Positions 30,178 through 43,002 are shown, counted from the first letter of the stretch. The stretch: DNA of 64,000 bases from Litomosoides sigmodontis (GCA_963070105.1 OY718805.1:3041001-3105000), one strand, 5' to 3'. Notes: generated from the letters alone by a model not told the origin. Made by a program: numbers and translations.

Positions 30178-33100
30178 TCATTCAGCACCAACTGCCGCGG
30201 TAGAGTCGACTTCAGTTGTTTCAGTCTAAAACACAAAAAGTGGATTTCAGTTTCAAAAATTTTAACAAAAGATCAGGATAGGAAAATAGGCCTAAATCAC
30301 AAGTCAGTAAAACTTTCGTACAGAATAGCTTCACATATCACTCAAAAATCACAATCCATACTGAACTAAATTACGTTAAGTTGGAAAGACAAGCAACTCC
30401 TAAAACCTCTAAAACTGAATCTCAGTTGTAAAGAACGAAAATTTCAACCTCTTCTGTATCACTTTTCTTTTTCTTCGGTTCCGGTGTGACAGCATCGTTG
30501 CTCGTCTCTGAATCGTCACCATTCTTTTCACCGTCTTCACTTACACCAGATGTACGTTTACGATTCTAAAATCGTAATTCAAATCAAACAATTACAAATT
30601 AGAAGAAAGAAGCACCTGTCATCGAACAAATGCTTCCCTTTCCTTTAGGTTTTTACTGAAAAACTGAAAAAAGACAACAGGTGCAAAGTATGCTCTACTG
30701 GTCAAAAGTTAAACAGATGTTTGATAAGCAAATATCTTCAACACGTATTGGTCCCTCCAGTTACTTCGAACAAAAAAGGATAATGATAGAAAACAGCGTT
30801 CACATTTGCCCGCCGATCAAAGCTCCTCTGTTTTTTGCATGGAATTTGCGAATCAGCAAGAAACTGAGGTTAGTCAAAATTTTTAATGAATTTTGACATC
30901 AGAAAAAAAACGAACATTTCTTGTGTTATTGGTAGTAGCTCCGCTTCCAATATGCTCTTCACCATTCTTTGCTTTCTTACGGCTGTCAGACCCAACCTTC
31001 GTTCCTCCTGAACGCTCATTACCATCAATACTACCATTTTTCTTCTCTTCGTCACCTGATGCAGATGAGCCCGAATTCGTTCGCGATCGACTAAAAATCA
31101 ACAAATACATTCCAAACCAAAACATATTTTCAAAAAAAGAAGTAAAAAGCGGAATTTTTGTCTGCGTAGAGTGGCAGTTATCACATGGCAAAATTATCAA
31201 CTAATCCAAATCGGTTATGGCCTCTAAGTAAAAGCATAAAATACATCACTTATCTCTTTATATGGAAATATCCACAAATAACAGCACAAAACATAGTATA
31301 ACTAGCGCAGAAGGTCAATCTCAAAGCAAACCGTTAAAATCTATGACCAGCAACTTCGAATACTGATTACATACTAAAAGTTGAAAATTAACAATATCTG
31401 ACTATACATACCTTCTCTCTTCAGATGGACTTCGTTCTGCTTCTTTTGTGGCTTCCGAATTCTTGCCTCCAGCTTCCTGTTTTTCTTCGGCGAGGGTAAC
31501 CTGAAAGATAGCCGAACGTAACACTGACTGATATATGTAAGTGCTTTAGTAAGTGCGAGACAGTTCGATGTAGTTAGAGAACAAATGAAAGTGCATTGTA
31601 AGCACAATGATGATTAACAATGACACATACCTGCACAGTTTGCCCATCCACTTCTTTGCCACTCATTTTCTCAAGTGCTTTTGTTGCGCTTTCACGAGAG
31701 GTATACCCAATGACACTGAAAACTGTCTCTTCATTTGCATGCAATTGAACATTATATACAAGCAACAGTGTCGTAATCATCTCAGTTCGAGGCCCCACTA
31801 AATTTGTATCGAACTGCTATTGGGAATTTGAATAAAACCCAGATTTCAGGACTCTGATCTCAACTTAGCAAAACAGCACGTCATGTATTTACGGGTAATT
31901 CATATTCAAATCTTTTAAAAAATTTTATCTATCACAAAAACTACTTGATTATGCACCATTTACAAAAAAAACTTCTAAAAATACCCTCTATAAAGCTGCA
32001 AAACTCGGTCGCAAAAAATTCAAACCCGGGCCAGTATTTATTATAAGACCCTGAACTAACAAACCCCACATGACAGACACTGAATTTCTCTGTAACATCT
32101 ACGACCAAAAAAAAACTCTCACATCATAATGAGCCGTCTGACACACTTAAATACGTATTCATCAAATGTACTTTGATCCGCTATCTACAAATAGTAAAAA
32201 TGCGAAACAGATGAAAGTAGTTGCGACATGAGAAGAAAATAGAACGATAGAGCTGCGTGCATTTCGATTTGTAATCGTTACACATATGGATGAATATTCA
32301 ATGAAAAGCAAACTGCAACCTTACTAATGCATAAAACCGATGCGTATCACATAATACGCATACATGAATTTCGCACTAAGGTTGCTTAAGCAAGTTATTT
32401 GAAGCACGTTTACTTGATCAGAAATATTCATGAAGTAAAAATTCGAAGCAATAAAATTGCGACGATTCTGGAGTTCACAAAATACAAAATCAGATATAAG
32501 TGTTATGGAACAAAATATTATGAAGTAAATAATTCCTGCTTGATTTCCTTTATGGATATATAAAGTAAACAGGATAGCACAGACGAGCAAACTAATATCA
32601 AAGATTCGAGATTAATGACATTATTATAGGAAGCTATTCATCTCAAGTTGAAAGTGAAGAAAAATTGATCGTAGAGAATACAAGGTGGTCATTTAAAACG
32701 AACGCCCAAATACACTGTGAGAGCAATGATACCTCAATCCTTCAGAAATGAATACGAAAAGGTCGGAGCAGGGGAGATGATGCACAACGGGCAACGCCCT
32801 CGATACATTTCTTCATAGCCCCTTTTCAACCGTTCCCTTTCCTGCTTTCTTTTTCTCCTCCTAGATTTTTTTAAAGATGAAATCATGATAGAATCATCCA
32901 ATCCATCTACTCGAGAATTGCAAGCCGATGGAAAATAGAAACAGCTTGCAGAAATGAGAGTAGCTGAATATGCATCTTGCTCTTTCCCGAAACCACGTAT
33001 ACATGATGACACTATACAATTAATCAAAAATAAAATACCAGAAAGTACAATTTGATGCAGAAAAAAATGAAATGAGAAAGGAAAAAATGGAGAAACATGT

Positions 33101-36100
33101 AAAAAAAAATGAGACGAGAAAGAAAAAAATAGAGAAACATATGTACATTGGTCGTAAAAGGTCTTAGTTTTTGATCAAAAAGTGGGAGGTCGTTTAAAGG
33201 ACGAAAAACACGCAACGGACTGACAGAAAGTTTTCATTTATGTCATCATCCAGCATAGCCGATCAAGAACGAAAAGGGCTGTTTCGAAAATGAGTGCAAC
33301 TTATGTTCTTACAATTTCGCCCCTACTTTCACTAGAGCTAGAAGCACCACACAGAAGCATGAACATGTTCAGACGCAAACAGTTCCACACGAAAGCACCT
33401 GAGTAGCACGAATAGTTGTGCCTGGTACTACCATCGATTTTAAATAACAAAGTTGAAAAGTGAAGGTAGAAACACTAAATAAATTCTACTTTCGCAAAAA
33501 CTGAAACATTAGAAAACAGCATATCGGAAAGTAGAAGGACTGCTAGCACCTTAAAGAAAAATATTTGGCAAACATGGCATTTTGGAGCAGTAAATAAAAT
33601 CAGATTTATCAGTACATTTCGTTTTTTAATATAAAAAGTTAATAGCAGGCAAGGAAATTTTCAAAACATCGTTCATGCCTATGCACCGATATCAGGAGTA
33701 AAGTGCTCGGAAGAATAAAGCAGTTGGTGATTTGAAACTTTACCAAATTTTAATCCCAAAAAACATGTAAACTTGTTATCGTCTACTTGCAATGCGATCA
33801 TCTTAAAGTTGAATTACTTTCATAACATTGTTCCTTCACGCACCGCTATATGAACTCGTTAATAACTTGAGGAGACTGGTGTTCTATACCATTGACATTA
33901 CTACTATACAAAGGATAGCTAGATACTATGGGCATACACGAAAAGCAACAAGACATTCACTGAGAAACGAAAATCCAATTATCCTCCCATTTCAATTCAT
34001 TTCCTTGACTTGCCATACTAACTCAGCATTCACTCATTTCAATCGTTTGTGCACTTCTACAGTGACTAACTTCAAGTGAAATGTTTTTTTTTTTTTTAAT
34101 TGTGAATAAATGTAAGCAAAGAACAGTAAGTGAGCATTTGGCATCTATAAGAGAAAGATGACTGAGAGATGACGGAGAGATGCAAAGGTTTGGGTTACGA
34201 TGAAAAGCATGAGGTAAGAAGCGCTGTCCATTGCGTCACTACTGTCACTGCCACGCTGTCAGCAATATGTAAACAGAATGTTTCACATTTCGGTGGCACA
34301 GTACTACGCATTAATGTACTGGCAGAAAGAAGGATGCGACAGATGGCGGCAGCTTGCTCGGTGTGCTCATCGAATGGTGGTGGGATGGGATGGAGCACTA
34401 GCACGCGAGCCACCTCCCTAAGATATGATCGTTAACTGCTAGCCGTCAGTCTTTCTGGAGCATCCCAATTCTCTTCTCCACCGGATCCACTCATTTATCT
34501 GCTAGGATGGTGGTGCATGCATGCATTCTAGAACTTTCACTTCCTGATTTCAATCCCTTCCTTCATTTGAGCTGTGAAGAAGGAGTAGAAGAGGAGGAGG
34601 GAAAGGGAAAGGAGGAGTGTGGAAGATTTATAGAGATAAGAGGGGGGATAACAATAGGTGGAGCATGGTGCCAGGAGTGTCTGTTAACTTCAAGCACTGT
34701 AATGTCCCTTCCGAAGGAGAATTGTTGCGAAAAACAGCTCTTGGCGAAGTGTGGACGTCGGCTCTCAAGCGATTTCATTTCTCTCTCTGGCGACTTGGTC
34801 TACTAATCCTTCACTCTCAGCGAAAGAACGTTTCCTTCCTTCTACTGCGAAGGAAGAGGAAGCAATTGGAAAGGGAAAGGGGAGGAATCTCATGCGACCA
34901 CAGCAGTTGGAGAAATAACAGACGCAGAGGATGAAGAAGCAGGGTCGTGCGGCAACGCAACGACAGGATGAGGAGAATTCGCACTTTAAACAGAACAGAA
35001 GTGAAGTGAAGTGATTTTGAAAACAAATTAGAGCGAACGAAGCTGCATGGCGGATGGATGGATGTTAATAGATGGCCGGCAGGCCGGGTGTGGCCGAACG
35101 AGACGCCCTTGAATGAGAGCCAACTGACTGCGGCATATCCTCCCCAGCACAACCTATTCCGCTGAACCTCCACCCTCCTCCGTTCGAATCACTTCCTTCC
35201 CCCTTAGAAAATCCACCCAACCCGTCATAGCCATAGCCCGGCACCTACCTTACCTACCTACCTACTGCCCCTCGAACAAGTTCATCCTTCACTCCCTTCC
35301 ACCCACCGTTCTCCCCCCCCCCCCCCTCTCCCCTTTCCCTTCCCTCCTATCCTCTTCTTTGTCATTCCTATTCCCATTCCCATTCCTACTCCTTACACCG
35401 CCATCCTTCTTCCGTCCACTTTCCCCTCCCCGCTACCCGCGCTGGCTTGTAGAACCACTGAACCAGTTTCCCACTTTCTTTCGTTCAATGTTTCACAAGA
35501 AAGAAATCCACGCAACTTCCTCCTTCCTACACCTTCCAGACACATCTCCTCAGGATTAGCCAACCATGCTGCTCTGCCCTTTTCAACGACACTTTCATCT
35601 TGCATCGTTCAAGCACAATGACACAGCAGCCTCTTCCTCCTACTAACTTCATTCCTGGTCAAGTTACCTCTTTCATTGTGAAGAAATGGCGAATCAAATT
35701 TAATAGCATCCGTCGCTTCAGCCGGTTGTTCTCAAATCAAGCAAGGGAGACAAACGTACGATATTAATATTAATGCTTTCTCTCTACAATACTCAATAAT
35801 GAAGTGAGATCATGCCCCCTGCTCGACGAAGTATCCTTTTCAGCAACGAACTGAAATCCCAACGAAATCACAATAAATTTCACTCTCTCAAACAACTCCT
35901 CTTTAGAAATGCTTACAGAAAATGATTAAAAGATTCTAACAAGAGGAAAGAAGCAGTCCACAAGCCACTCCATTTCACCATAATTTAATCGGATCACAAT
36001 CTTCTGAAAGATATTCTGAAAAAGAAAAACTGGATTTTTCTTATCTAACACTCCCACTCTACTGCTCTCACCTTCCTTATTTTGTTCAACCATCACAACG

Positions 36101-39100
36101 ACAATCCTTTGATTTCAATAACTTTCTACAATTGCAAAAAGGACAGAATGTACTCAGAAACTGTTTTCAGATATCTCAGGTTGGTAAAAGTTAATAGTGA
36201 AATAGAAATCGAAATATGACCAACTACTACATGTCTAATTTGAAAGACTAGTATTTCATACATGCTTTTAATTATATGACTAAACCATTCTACCTGCTCT
36301 ACTTTTGGTAAAAGTTTTTCGAGTTGTAACTGGAATTCCTTCCAATAAATGTATTGAAAACAAATATGCCGAAGATGTTAGGTGAGTTAAAATTATGCTT
36401 GCTCCAAGTAATAATCCTTCCTGTGACTTATTTCAACTAAAAGATTGTTAAACGAAATTATCAAACATCAATTCAAAAATAAACGATCCTTCCTCACTAT
36501 TAGAGTATGACAGCACGCAACGACTATTACGGAGTAGATGAAGATGTCTCGTAACAATAAATAGAGATTTACCATTCCTCGGAATCAGAATAAATCAATT
36601 GCTTACCAGACGCTCAGTGCCACATGTTTATGCTTGCTTTTTGGGAGAATAAAGTTATACAAAAAATCAAACAGATGCAAATGATTGCTCTGATCTGTTT
36701 ATAGTGCAGCTCTATATTTAGTGAACACAAGCGGTTTTACTAAGATTTAAACAAAATGGATATGTACACATACATGTAAAGGACTTTTATCCAAGCAAAT
36801 TTTCACAATCATTTGTTGTTTAAGCCTTTGTTTTTTCTGAACAATATTTCTGAATCCAACAAAATTTTGGAAGCATTTATGTATGTTATGTGATAAAGGA
36901 TAATTATAATAACCGACGACTTTTATGGTGGCTTTTATGGTATAAGCTAGCAACACTATAAACAGATCCAAGACTGAAGAATCTTGATATAATGAAAATT
37001 GTCCCTTATTCTTTTGCTCACATGGAATGGTCTTCTAAAGAAAAATGGAGATGACAAATATTTAAACATACCATGTATTATCATCGCGCATTTCGAAATC
37101 TGTCAGATCGCCATATTTCTTGGCAACATGTTTTAAACGCTGAAAACGAGTTAACTAAAATAACTGGCGAATTCAAAGGAACTTTTAGGGAAAATTTTTT
37201 AAGAAAAAACTGAAAAAAAAGTCAAAAAAGAACCATCGAAATCCAGAATCAAGAGTAATGCGGCGTACCGCTATTTTATAACAACGCATTTCGCGGGCTC
37301 AACAATCCAAGTGAATGGTTACGGGCGATGATATGGGGTGTGTACGATACAGCTGCGCAACGAGTTGTATGAACAAAACGCATCACACGACAAGGCGGTT
37401 GCATAGTCTATCGACCGGATGCATACACGAACATCTCGCCATGAACGCCACGCAAGATTTGGATATGGTTGGATGAGCCAGATGATTTCAGTGTGCAGTG
37501 AGCATACGAACGAACGAACGAACGAACGAATGGATGAATTGTATGGATCAACGTGAACGAACGGTAGATGTTTGTAACACAACGTTCACATTTATGCACC
37601 ACTCGGATAATGGTGTGCTGGTGGCAATGGTGACGCATAAAAACATATCCCATCAAACTTCTGAATCCGAATATTTTTCAATACTTAACACAGTGGTACC
37701 ACACCGTTACACGCTTTTTTTGTCTTTTTTAAGATGTGGTAAACTCTTGAAAACTACTCTGTTTTTGTACTTGCGTATGTAAATCCTCAAACAAAAATGC
37801 TTTCAATCCTTAATAGTGGTTGGAAAATCATATAACGTCACCTTTTTAAGCCCACATCAACAACACCGTCAGCTAAGGAGAAAGACAATTATGCACCGAT
37901 ACTGGCAAGAAAAAAGGATTCTGTCCAGTTCACTGAGATTTGTAATGCATAAAAGTTCCAGCTCAAATTGAACGATGTAGAACTACAAGTAATAACAAAA
38001 TCTGGAAATAAAATACTAACTGAACCTTCTCAAATTTGCCTTTATTGTCGAAACCGTGAACAATAATGCTACATGCATTTGTTCCATCACGATCTGTACT
38101 TCCTTCCTACAAATTTGCAAAATAATCTACAGATACATTAAAACTTGCTCTTATCAACTCAAAAATCTAACAGTAGCAAGAGTAAACGCACAACTTAAAA
38201 TGTCATCTGAATATAAACAAACGAAGTTTGAAAATCTTAGTTCCCTCATTCACAAAATATTCATGAAAGCCATAACTATACCTTTTCGGAACTGCTCCGG
38301 TATTTTCGTTCCTTACGTTTATCCTTCGATTTTTTTGTCTCTGGAGTGGGTGAACGACTTGATGAACTTCTGTCACGCTTCCGTTTTCTATCAGAACTCG
38401 ATTTCTTAAAAACTTTCTTCGGACTTAGGCTCTTTGAGCGCGATGATGAGCGACGACGATTATCTTCAGGGGATTCGCTTTCACTTGACGAATGTCTTCT
38501 GAAATTTATTTGCTCAGTATTAACGAAATACCGGTTAGAAAAAATTACTCCGATAGAGCAGACAGGTAAAGGTATGAGAAACAGAACCTTGATTTCAAAT
38601 ACACCAAAGTTAACGAATAACCCATATTAATCAACTACGACAATGGAAGAATCAACACCAACACTAGCTATAATATTATATAAACTCAAAACATTTTATA
38701 AAGATTTTTTTGTATTGCCAAAAACAAGAAATAATCCACAAATGAACGAATAGTCATTCAAACCTCTTCTTTCGGTCACGACTATGACTTCGCTTACGAT
38801 CACGACTCCGACTGCGTCTTCGATCCCGCGAACGTGATCGTTCACGCATCCGTTCCCGGTACATGTCGCGTCCACGCGGACGACTTTTGGCATTCTGCAC
38901 GATTACCCTAAAACAACACGAGCTGTAACGGTATGAATAAAATTTTTGGTACCAGGATAAAGATTTAATTTTTTCTTTAAAACCTGCGGCATCTATGCTT
39001 TACTGTCGTCATCAATATAAATCTACTATACTATAATCTAGAATATTCACTTCAGTATTCTAAAAACATGAAAAGAAACCTGTCTCCAAGTAACGAACGA

Positions 39101-39273
39101 CCATTCAAATCATGGACTGCATCTTCCGCGTCTCGACGATCCGAAAATTCCACGAAAGCATAGCCGTTCTTGAGTAGTATTTCCGTGATACGACCGTAGC
39201 CTCGAAAGAACCGTTCAATATCACGCTCATGCGCTCGGTAAGAGAGCCGTCCCACGTAAACTCGAGATCCCAT
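30178..39273 (-). CDS. SR-family splicing protein with RRM, RS region and a second RRM-like domain
   Basis: Ten exons in matching phase: 39273-39080, 38907-38764, 38498-38282, 38106-38026, 37139-37072, 31715-31631, 31500-31412, 31090-30916, 30565-30449, 30225-30178; 405 aa. Residues 1-70 are a canonical RRM of the SRSF4/5/6 (C. elegans rsp-1/rsp-2) type: RNP2 VYVGRL, then FFRGYG, RNP1 NGYAFVEF and DAEDAVHDLNG. About residues 78-185 form an RS region rich in Arg-Ser and phospho-site-like SP/TP motifs. About residues 195-268 look like a second, degenerate RRM (SIIVHGF as RNP2, CVIGYTSRESATKALEKMSG as RNP1 with aromatic residues mostly lost). The tail is acidic and basic and ends TEVDSTAAVGAE. 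It should act in the nucleus in splice-site choice. A trans-splice-like acceptor (TATTTTAG) lies 7 bases before the ATG. The intron between exons 5 and 6 is 5.4 kb, far longer than its neighbours. The first half is certain; joining the second half rests on phase and fold. Confidence 0.88.
31716..37071 (-). other. Long intron of the SR protein gene
   Basis: Separates the two halves of the second RRM-like domain. It holds a GC-rich island (about 34150-35680, listed separately), a possible cassette exon ending in a stop (32734-32860) and a short CGAA-type repeat lies just outside it at 37506-37530 in the preceding intron. SR protein genes in many animals carry regulatory poison exons in long introns; that is known for the family and only an inference here. 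Confidence 0.6.
34150..35680. other. GC-rich, strand-asymmetric island within the SR gene intron
   Basis: By eye this 1.5 kb is near half G+C while its surroundings are about 30-35%. The plus strand is purine-rich at about 34575-34620 and 34835-34890, then strongly C/T-rich from about 35160 to 35420, with a run of 14 C at 35313-35326 and TACC repeats near 35250-35267. On the transcribed (minus) strand the second part is therefore G-rich. Several open frames cross it on both strands, but none shows a recognisable domain or a consistent splice structure. Confidence 0.7.
37140..38025 (-). other. Intron of the SR protein gene with a short CGAA repeat
   Basis: Contains about six tandem copies of a GAAC/CGAA tetranucleotide at 37506-37530 and a moderately GC-rich stretch at about 37320-37600. 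I recognise no exon in it. Confidence 0.5.
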
Positions 39274-40554
39274 AAAGAACTAAAATACATGGAGTCAGGC
39301 GCTTAACATCATAACCCAATAGCTTCGCGTAATCCTGCGGAAAACTTCACCAGTATAGAAACACACACCGAACCGCAGAGTCATCGCACTCAAGAATGCG
39401 TAAGATTGCGTACCCATTCACTCGTCCACTCCTAAACCACATATCATCGTGGCATACACAGTTCGCGTAGGATACGTTGGTGGGTCATCGAGGTGAGGTT
39501 CTGGATGTGGCTGGTGAAGTCTTATAAATAATAGTGAAGTGTCACTTATTAGGATAGAGAAGAGATACCTTAATAGCACTAGTCATGTTTTCAGACCTAA
39601 CCCAATCTGTCCTACTATATTTTACACCATATATGAAGGTACTGTAATGCGTACGTCCTCTTACAACACTCAACATTCTAAAGGGACAGACTGGCGATCA
39701 GGCAATGCGGACAGAAGTCCTGAAAGAAAGAGATGCGATACCCTAAAATGTTATTTGGAAACTACGAAATGTGGAAATGGGATTTCATTTCATTTCTCAT
39801 AGCTATCGCCATGCAACGGAAGATTAGGCGCTCCAAATCATCATTATCTTCGTTTTGGCTTTGAAGTGCGGTGGAGCTGTAGCTGCTTCTAGGAGATTTT
39901 TTGAGTTGCGGTATTTCGGATAAATCCTTTGGACTTACTTGTTCTCAGGATAACAGAGTTACAGCTGTCACATCAATAATGTCTGTAGCAGCTGTGATCC
40001 CAAAAGTCTTGTATTGATTTTGGTGACAGAATTGTCAGTATGCAATGTGATTTCATATTCGTTGGAAGAGAGGGTGGCATTACGTTGGCAGTGGGCATTC
40101 TGTTAATTGTACATTTGTTGCGTATTTATTGTGTAAAGTGGACAATATGGAAACTTATGTCGTGAGCTGTACTTGGTAGATTTGCACCGCATTGCATTTG
40201 ATTTTAGTTTATTAGGAGGCTTTGAAATGACTGTAACAGGATTAGCATAAATGTGATGTTGGTGTTTAGTTGGCATAGTCCGTCGTACTTGGCTTGCATG
40301 ATTTTTATTCTGCTTGTTAGTCCGTTCAAAATATACATTTTGATTGTTATTTTCCTTTTAGTGAAATGCAATTTACTCTGATGTCTTTATCTTGCTGCTT
40401 CATGCCATAGTGCATCCTTTATTATCTCCCTGCGTTAAGCTTCCATATTGAACAAGATTCTAGGCTGGAAGACAGTCTTATATTTTTAATGTACATGTTT
40501 ATACATATAAATCTATGCATGCTTTACCCATTTTCAATTTTTTCGAATTGTAGG
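39274..40554. promoter_or_regulatory. Shared divergent upstream region of the SR protein and SmD1 genes
   Basis: About 1.28 kb between the two start codons on opposite strands, so it must hold both promoters. I see no clear core promoter motif. There is no coding sequence I can support; an open stretch at 39539-39802 lacks similarity to anything I know. Confidence 0.55.
40540..40554 (+). promoter_or_regulatory. Probable trans-splice acceptor of SmD1
   Basis: A T-rich tract ending in TTGTAG at 40553 is followed by a single G and then the ATG. With no upstream exon needed, this suits spliced-leader addition and would leave a one-base gene-encoded 5' leader. Confidence 0.6.
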
Positions 40555-41515
40555 ATGAAGCTGGTTCGTTTTTTGATGAAGCTAGCTCACGAAAGTGTGA
40601 CAATAGAGTTGAAGAATGGAACATTGGTTACAGGCACTATTGTTGGTGTCGACGTAGCAATGAATACCCATTTAAGGACCGTCAAAATGACACTCAAAAA
40701 TAGGGAACCCGTTTCCCTAGATTCATTATCAATCAGAGGTTGCTTTATAGTTTCTTAAATTATGTGCTAAGGTGGTAGTTGTCGACAATACGGATAAATT
40801 TCAGAAAGTTTTACTTGAATAAACACAAAAATTTTTTTGAGTTGGCACTCATGCTGAAATTTTATAAAATAGAATTTATAGTTCTTTTAAAATAGTTTTT
40901 ATTTGCTTGAGTAAGTGATACATAGGTGGTTTCAGCGAGCATATGAATACGTAGGTGTCTGGATGCTTACTTTATTATTTTCTCAGTAGTGTTGGTTGGT
41001 GTATTTTAAAATACTTTTCATTATAATTGCCCATTTAGAACATGTGGAAAAGGATTTTCTGCAAGAAAATATTTCATAATAAAATGAAACTGTCATCATT
41101 ATCTTTAGCGTCATTCCGGTGTTTTAGCCGAACTTTTGAGTTTCGCTAATACTATGAGCATCTCATAAAAGCTGCTCTCTGCTAGATTTTTAGAAACATG
41201 CCGTAATTATCGGATCGTTTGAATAAATTGAGTTATCTAGATAAGTTGGTTCATTAGTAAACTTGAGACGAAGTTGAAGTGGATATAGTCTTAGGGGCTG
41301 TTAAGTATTAATGGATTATCTTTTTAGGAAATAATATTCGGTATATAATTTTACCTGATACAATTCCCTTGGATACATTACTGGTTGATGATGAGCCACG
41401 TAAAAAGCCGGCACGTGGAGGACGTGGTCGAGCTGTGCCAGCTCGTGGTGGGCGAGGACGAGGTCGTGGTAGAGGAGGACCTCGTGGTCGAGGTGGTTTC
41501 AGGGGTGGGCGATGA
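40555..41515 (+). CDS. snr-3: Small nuclear ribonucleoprotein SmD1
   Basis: Two exons, 40555-40738 and 41328-41515, joined within a Gly codon (LSIRG/NNIRY); 123 aa against 119 in human SNRPD1. It is one of the seven Sm proteins that form the ring around the U-rich Sm site of U1, U2, U4 and U5 snRNAs in the spliceosome. The Sm1 motif runs from VTIELKNGT to MNTHL, and the Sm2 motif is [15 protein letters not shown]. The tail from about residue 95 is made of Arg-Gly repeats (GRGRGRGG and similar), the substrate for symmetric arginine dimethylation before SMN-assisted assembly. The start is fixed by the family's universal N-terminus [10 protein letters not shown]. It is divergent from the SR protein gene. 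snr-3 is the C. elegans name for this family member. Confidence 0.97.
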
Positions 41516-42085
41516 ATTTCTTCTACAACTGATATACATCATTATTATTTATGCTTTGAATTTTGTTCCTAGAAAATGAAACAGAAATCTTGTTGTTGCA
41601 TCCTTTTTTCGATGTTATTCTTTATGAATCAGTTTGTTTAAGCAACTACAGAAGTACTATATGTTATATCCCAAACATCATTTCGTATATAGATAAGTGA
41701 TTCTATAATAGATAATCATCACTCAAATATGAGGTGTTGTGAGCAGAATCTAGACATATAAATGATGTTTATTAATTGAATTAATTATTTTCAAGCTTTT
41801 AAATTTCGGAAATTTCTACTTTTTAATATATTTTGAAAACCAAAGTTTGTTTTGAAATGTTTTATATTTTTGAATGAAAATTTATGAGTGGAAATTTTCA
41901 TTCTGCTTTTTTGAAGTTTGTATGTGTTTTCCATGGTTAATTTTATTCTACTATCATTGAAATCCATTGTTGTTTCTTTATTAAATAAGATCTCTATTAA
42001 AATTTTGCTCCCAGAAAATCGGACGCAGGCATATATCCATCGTTCATATGGAAATGGAAGGACTAAGTTAAGTCAAGCATGGTGT
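41516..42085. other. SmD1 3' region
   Basis: AT-rich sequence after the SmD1 stop that will include its 3' untranslated region. No gene recognised. Confidence 0.5.
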
Positions 42086-43002
42086 ATCTCCATATGACTC
42101 GAAGCAAACAACGAGGTATCTCCACAATTTAACCAAATAAGAACACCGAGGTAGCTTGGAAAATTCGGTAACTGATTTGGTTAGTCTGATTTGGTTTCAA
42201 ATAACCTGGCGTTTAACTTTTGGGACATCAGCTCTGTTACGATTAGTGCTTATTAACAGGACAGCTTTGGTAATCAGTGATCAGTGGGAGTATGAGGTAA
42301 ATGTGCTGCAATTTAGCGTAATGGGCATGGAAATTTTATAGATTACTAGAAGAGGGTGAGGGGACATTACAGTTGTATTTGCAGACAAAAACGTGGGATT
42401 TTTATTACTGTTTGGTGCCATACCCAACGTACTAGTGTTCTCAATCAGCGGTGATGCGGATATTCCCAAACTTTTGTCGAAAAGCCATTAATTGGAATCA
42501 AAAGTTTTTATCTAATTTTATTCCGAATATTTTTAAAGCAGCAACACTCTTCTGCTGAAACCAGATGTTTCTACGGTTAACAGTGCTCTGAATAATGCTT
42601 CTATGGCTATGAAAGTTGGAATGGATTCACGCTTGGTACATTCAATATTCGATATTTCTTAATTTGGCACACATAGTTCACGTGTCATATTTCCCTATTT
42701 TCTGATAATATGTTCGGGGTTTTTAAAGTTTACGTAAAGATAAATTTCCATTTCAATCATATCGCAATAATTTTAATAAGAGAAAAATCTGTTTCCTGGG
42801 AGCATTTTCAGCGAGAGATTATTTATAATAGAATTTGTTAGGAGGATGTGCCTTCAGCAGTGATCAATGAGAGTGTTAAGTATGAAAGTTTAATATGTAT
42901 GTCAAACACTTGTCCGGCATTTGGCTGTTATATAAGGGATCGAAAGAATTTTCTCAGGCATTCTCAGACATTTGTATATTAAATTTTTGTGTTTAAATTT
43001 GT
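42086..43002 (+). other. Candidate exons of an unrecognised gene
   Basis: Three or four blocks look exon-like. A short ATG-started block near 42094 (MTRSKQR) ends in a GT donor, and a block from about 42370 (after ATTACAG) encodes KNVGFLLLFGAIPNVLVFS. A block from 42540 (after TTTTTAAAG) to about 42640 encodes LLLKPDVSTVNSALNNASMA and more, ending in a GT. A block from 42842 (after TTTGTTAG) encodes EDVPSAVINESVKYESLICM and runs open to a TAA at 43000-43002. The last two join in phase. I could not find a phase-consistent join between the second and third, and I do not recognise the protein. It could be a small gene downstream of SmD1, a decayed gene, or chance. Confidence 0.25.

Noticed and set aside
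35160..35200. GTTCGAATC resembling a tRNA T-loop
   Set aside because: No acceptor stem, D-arm or anticodon arm can be placed around it; no tRNA gene found anywhere in the window.
34169..35605. Several open frames of 70-118 codons in the GC-rich island
   Set aside because: Present on both strands, without conserved motifs or matching splice sites; expected when stop codons are rarer in GC-rich sequence.
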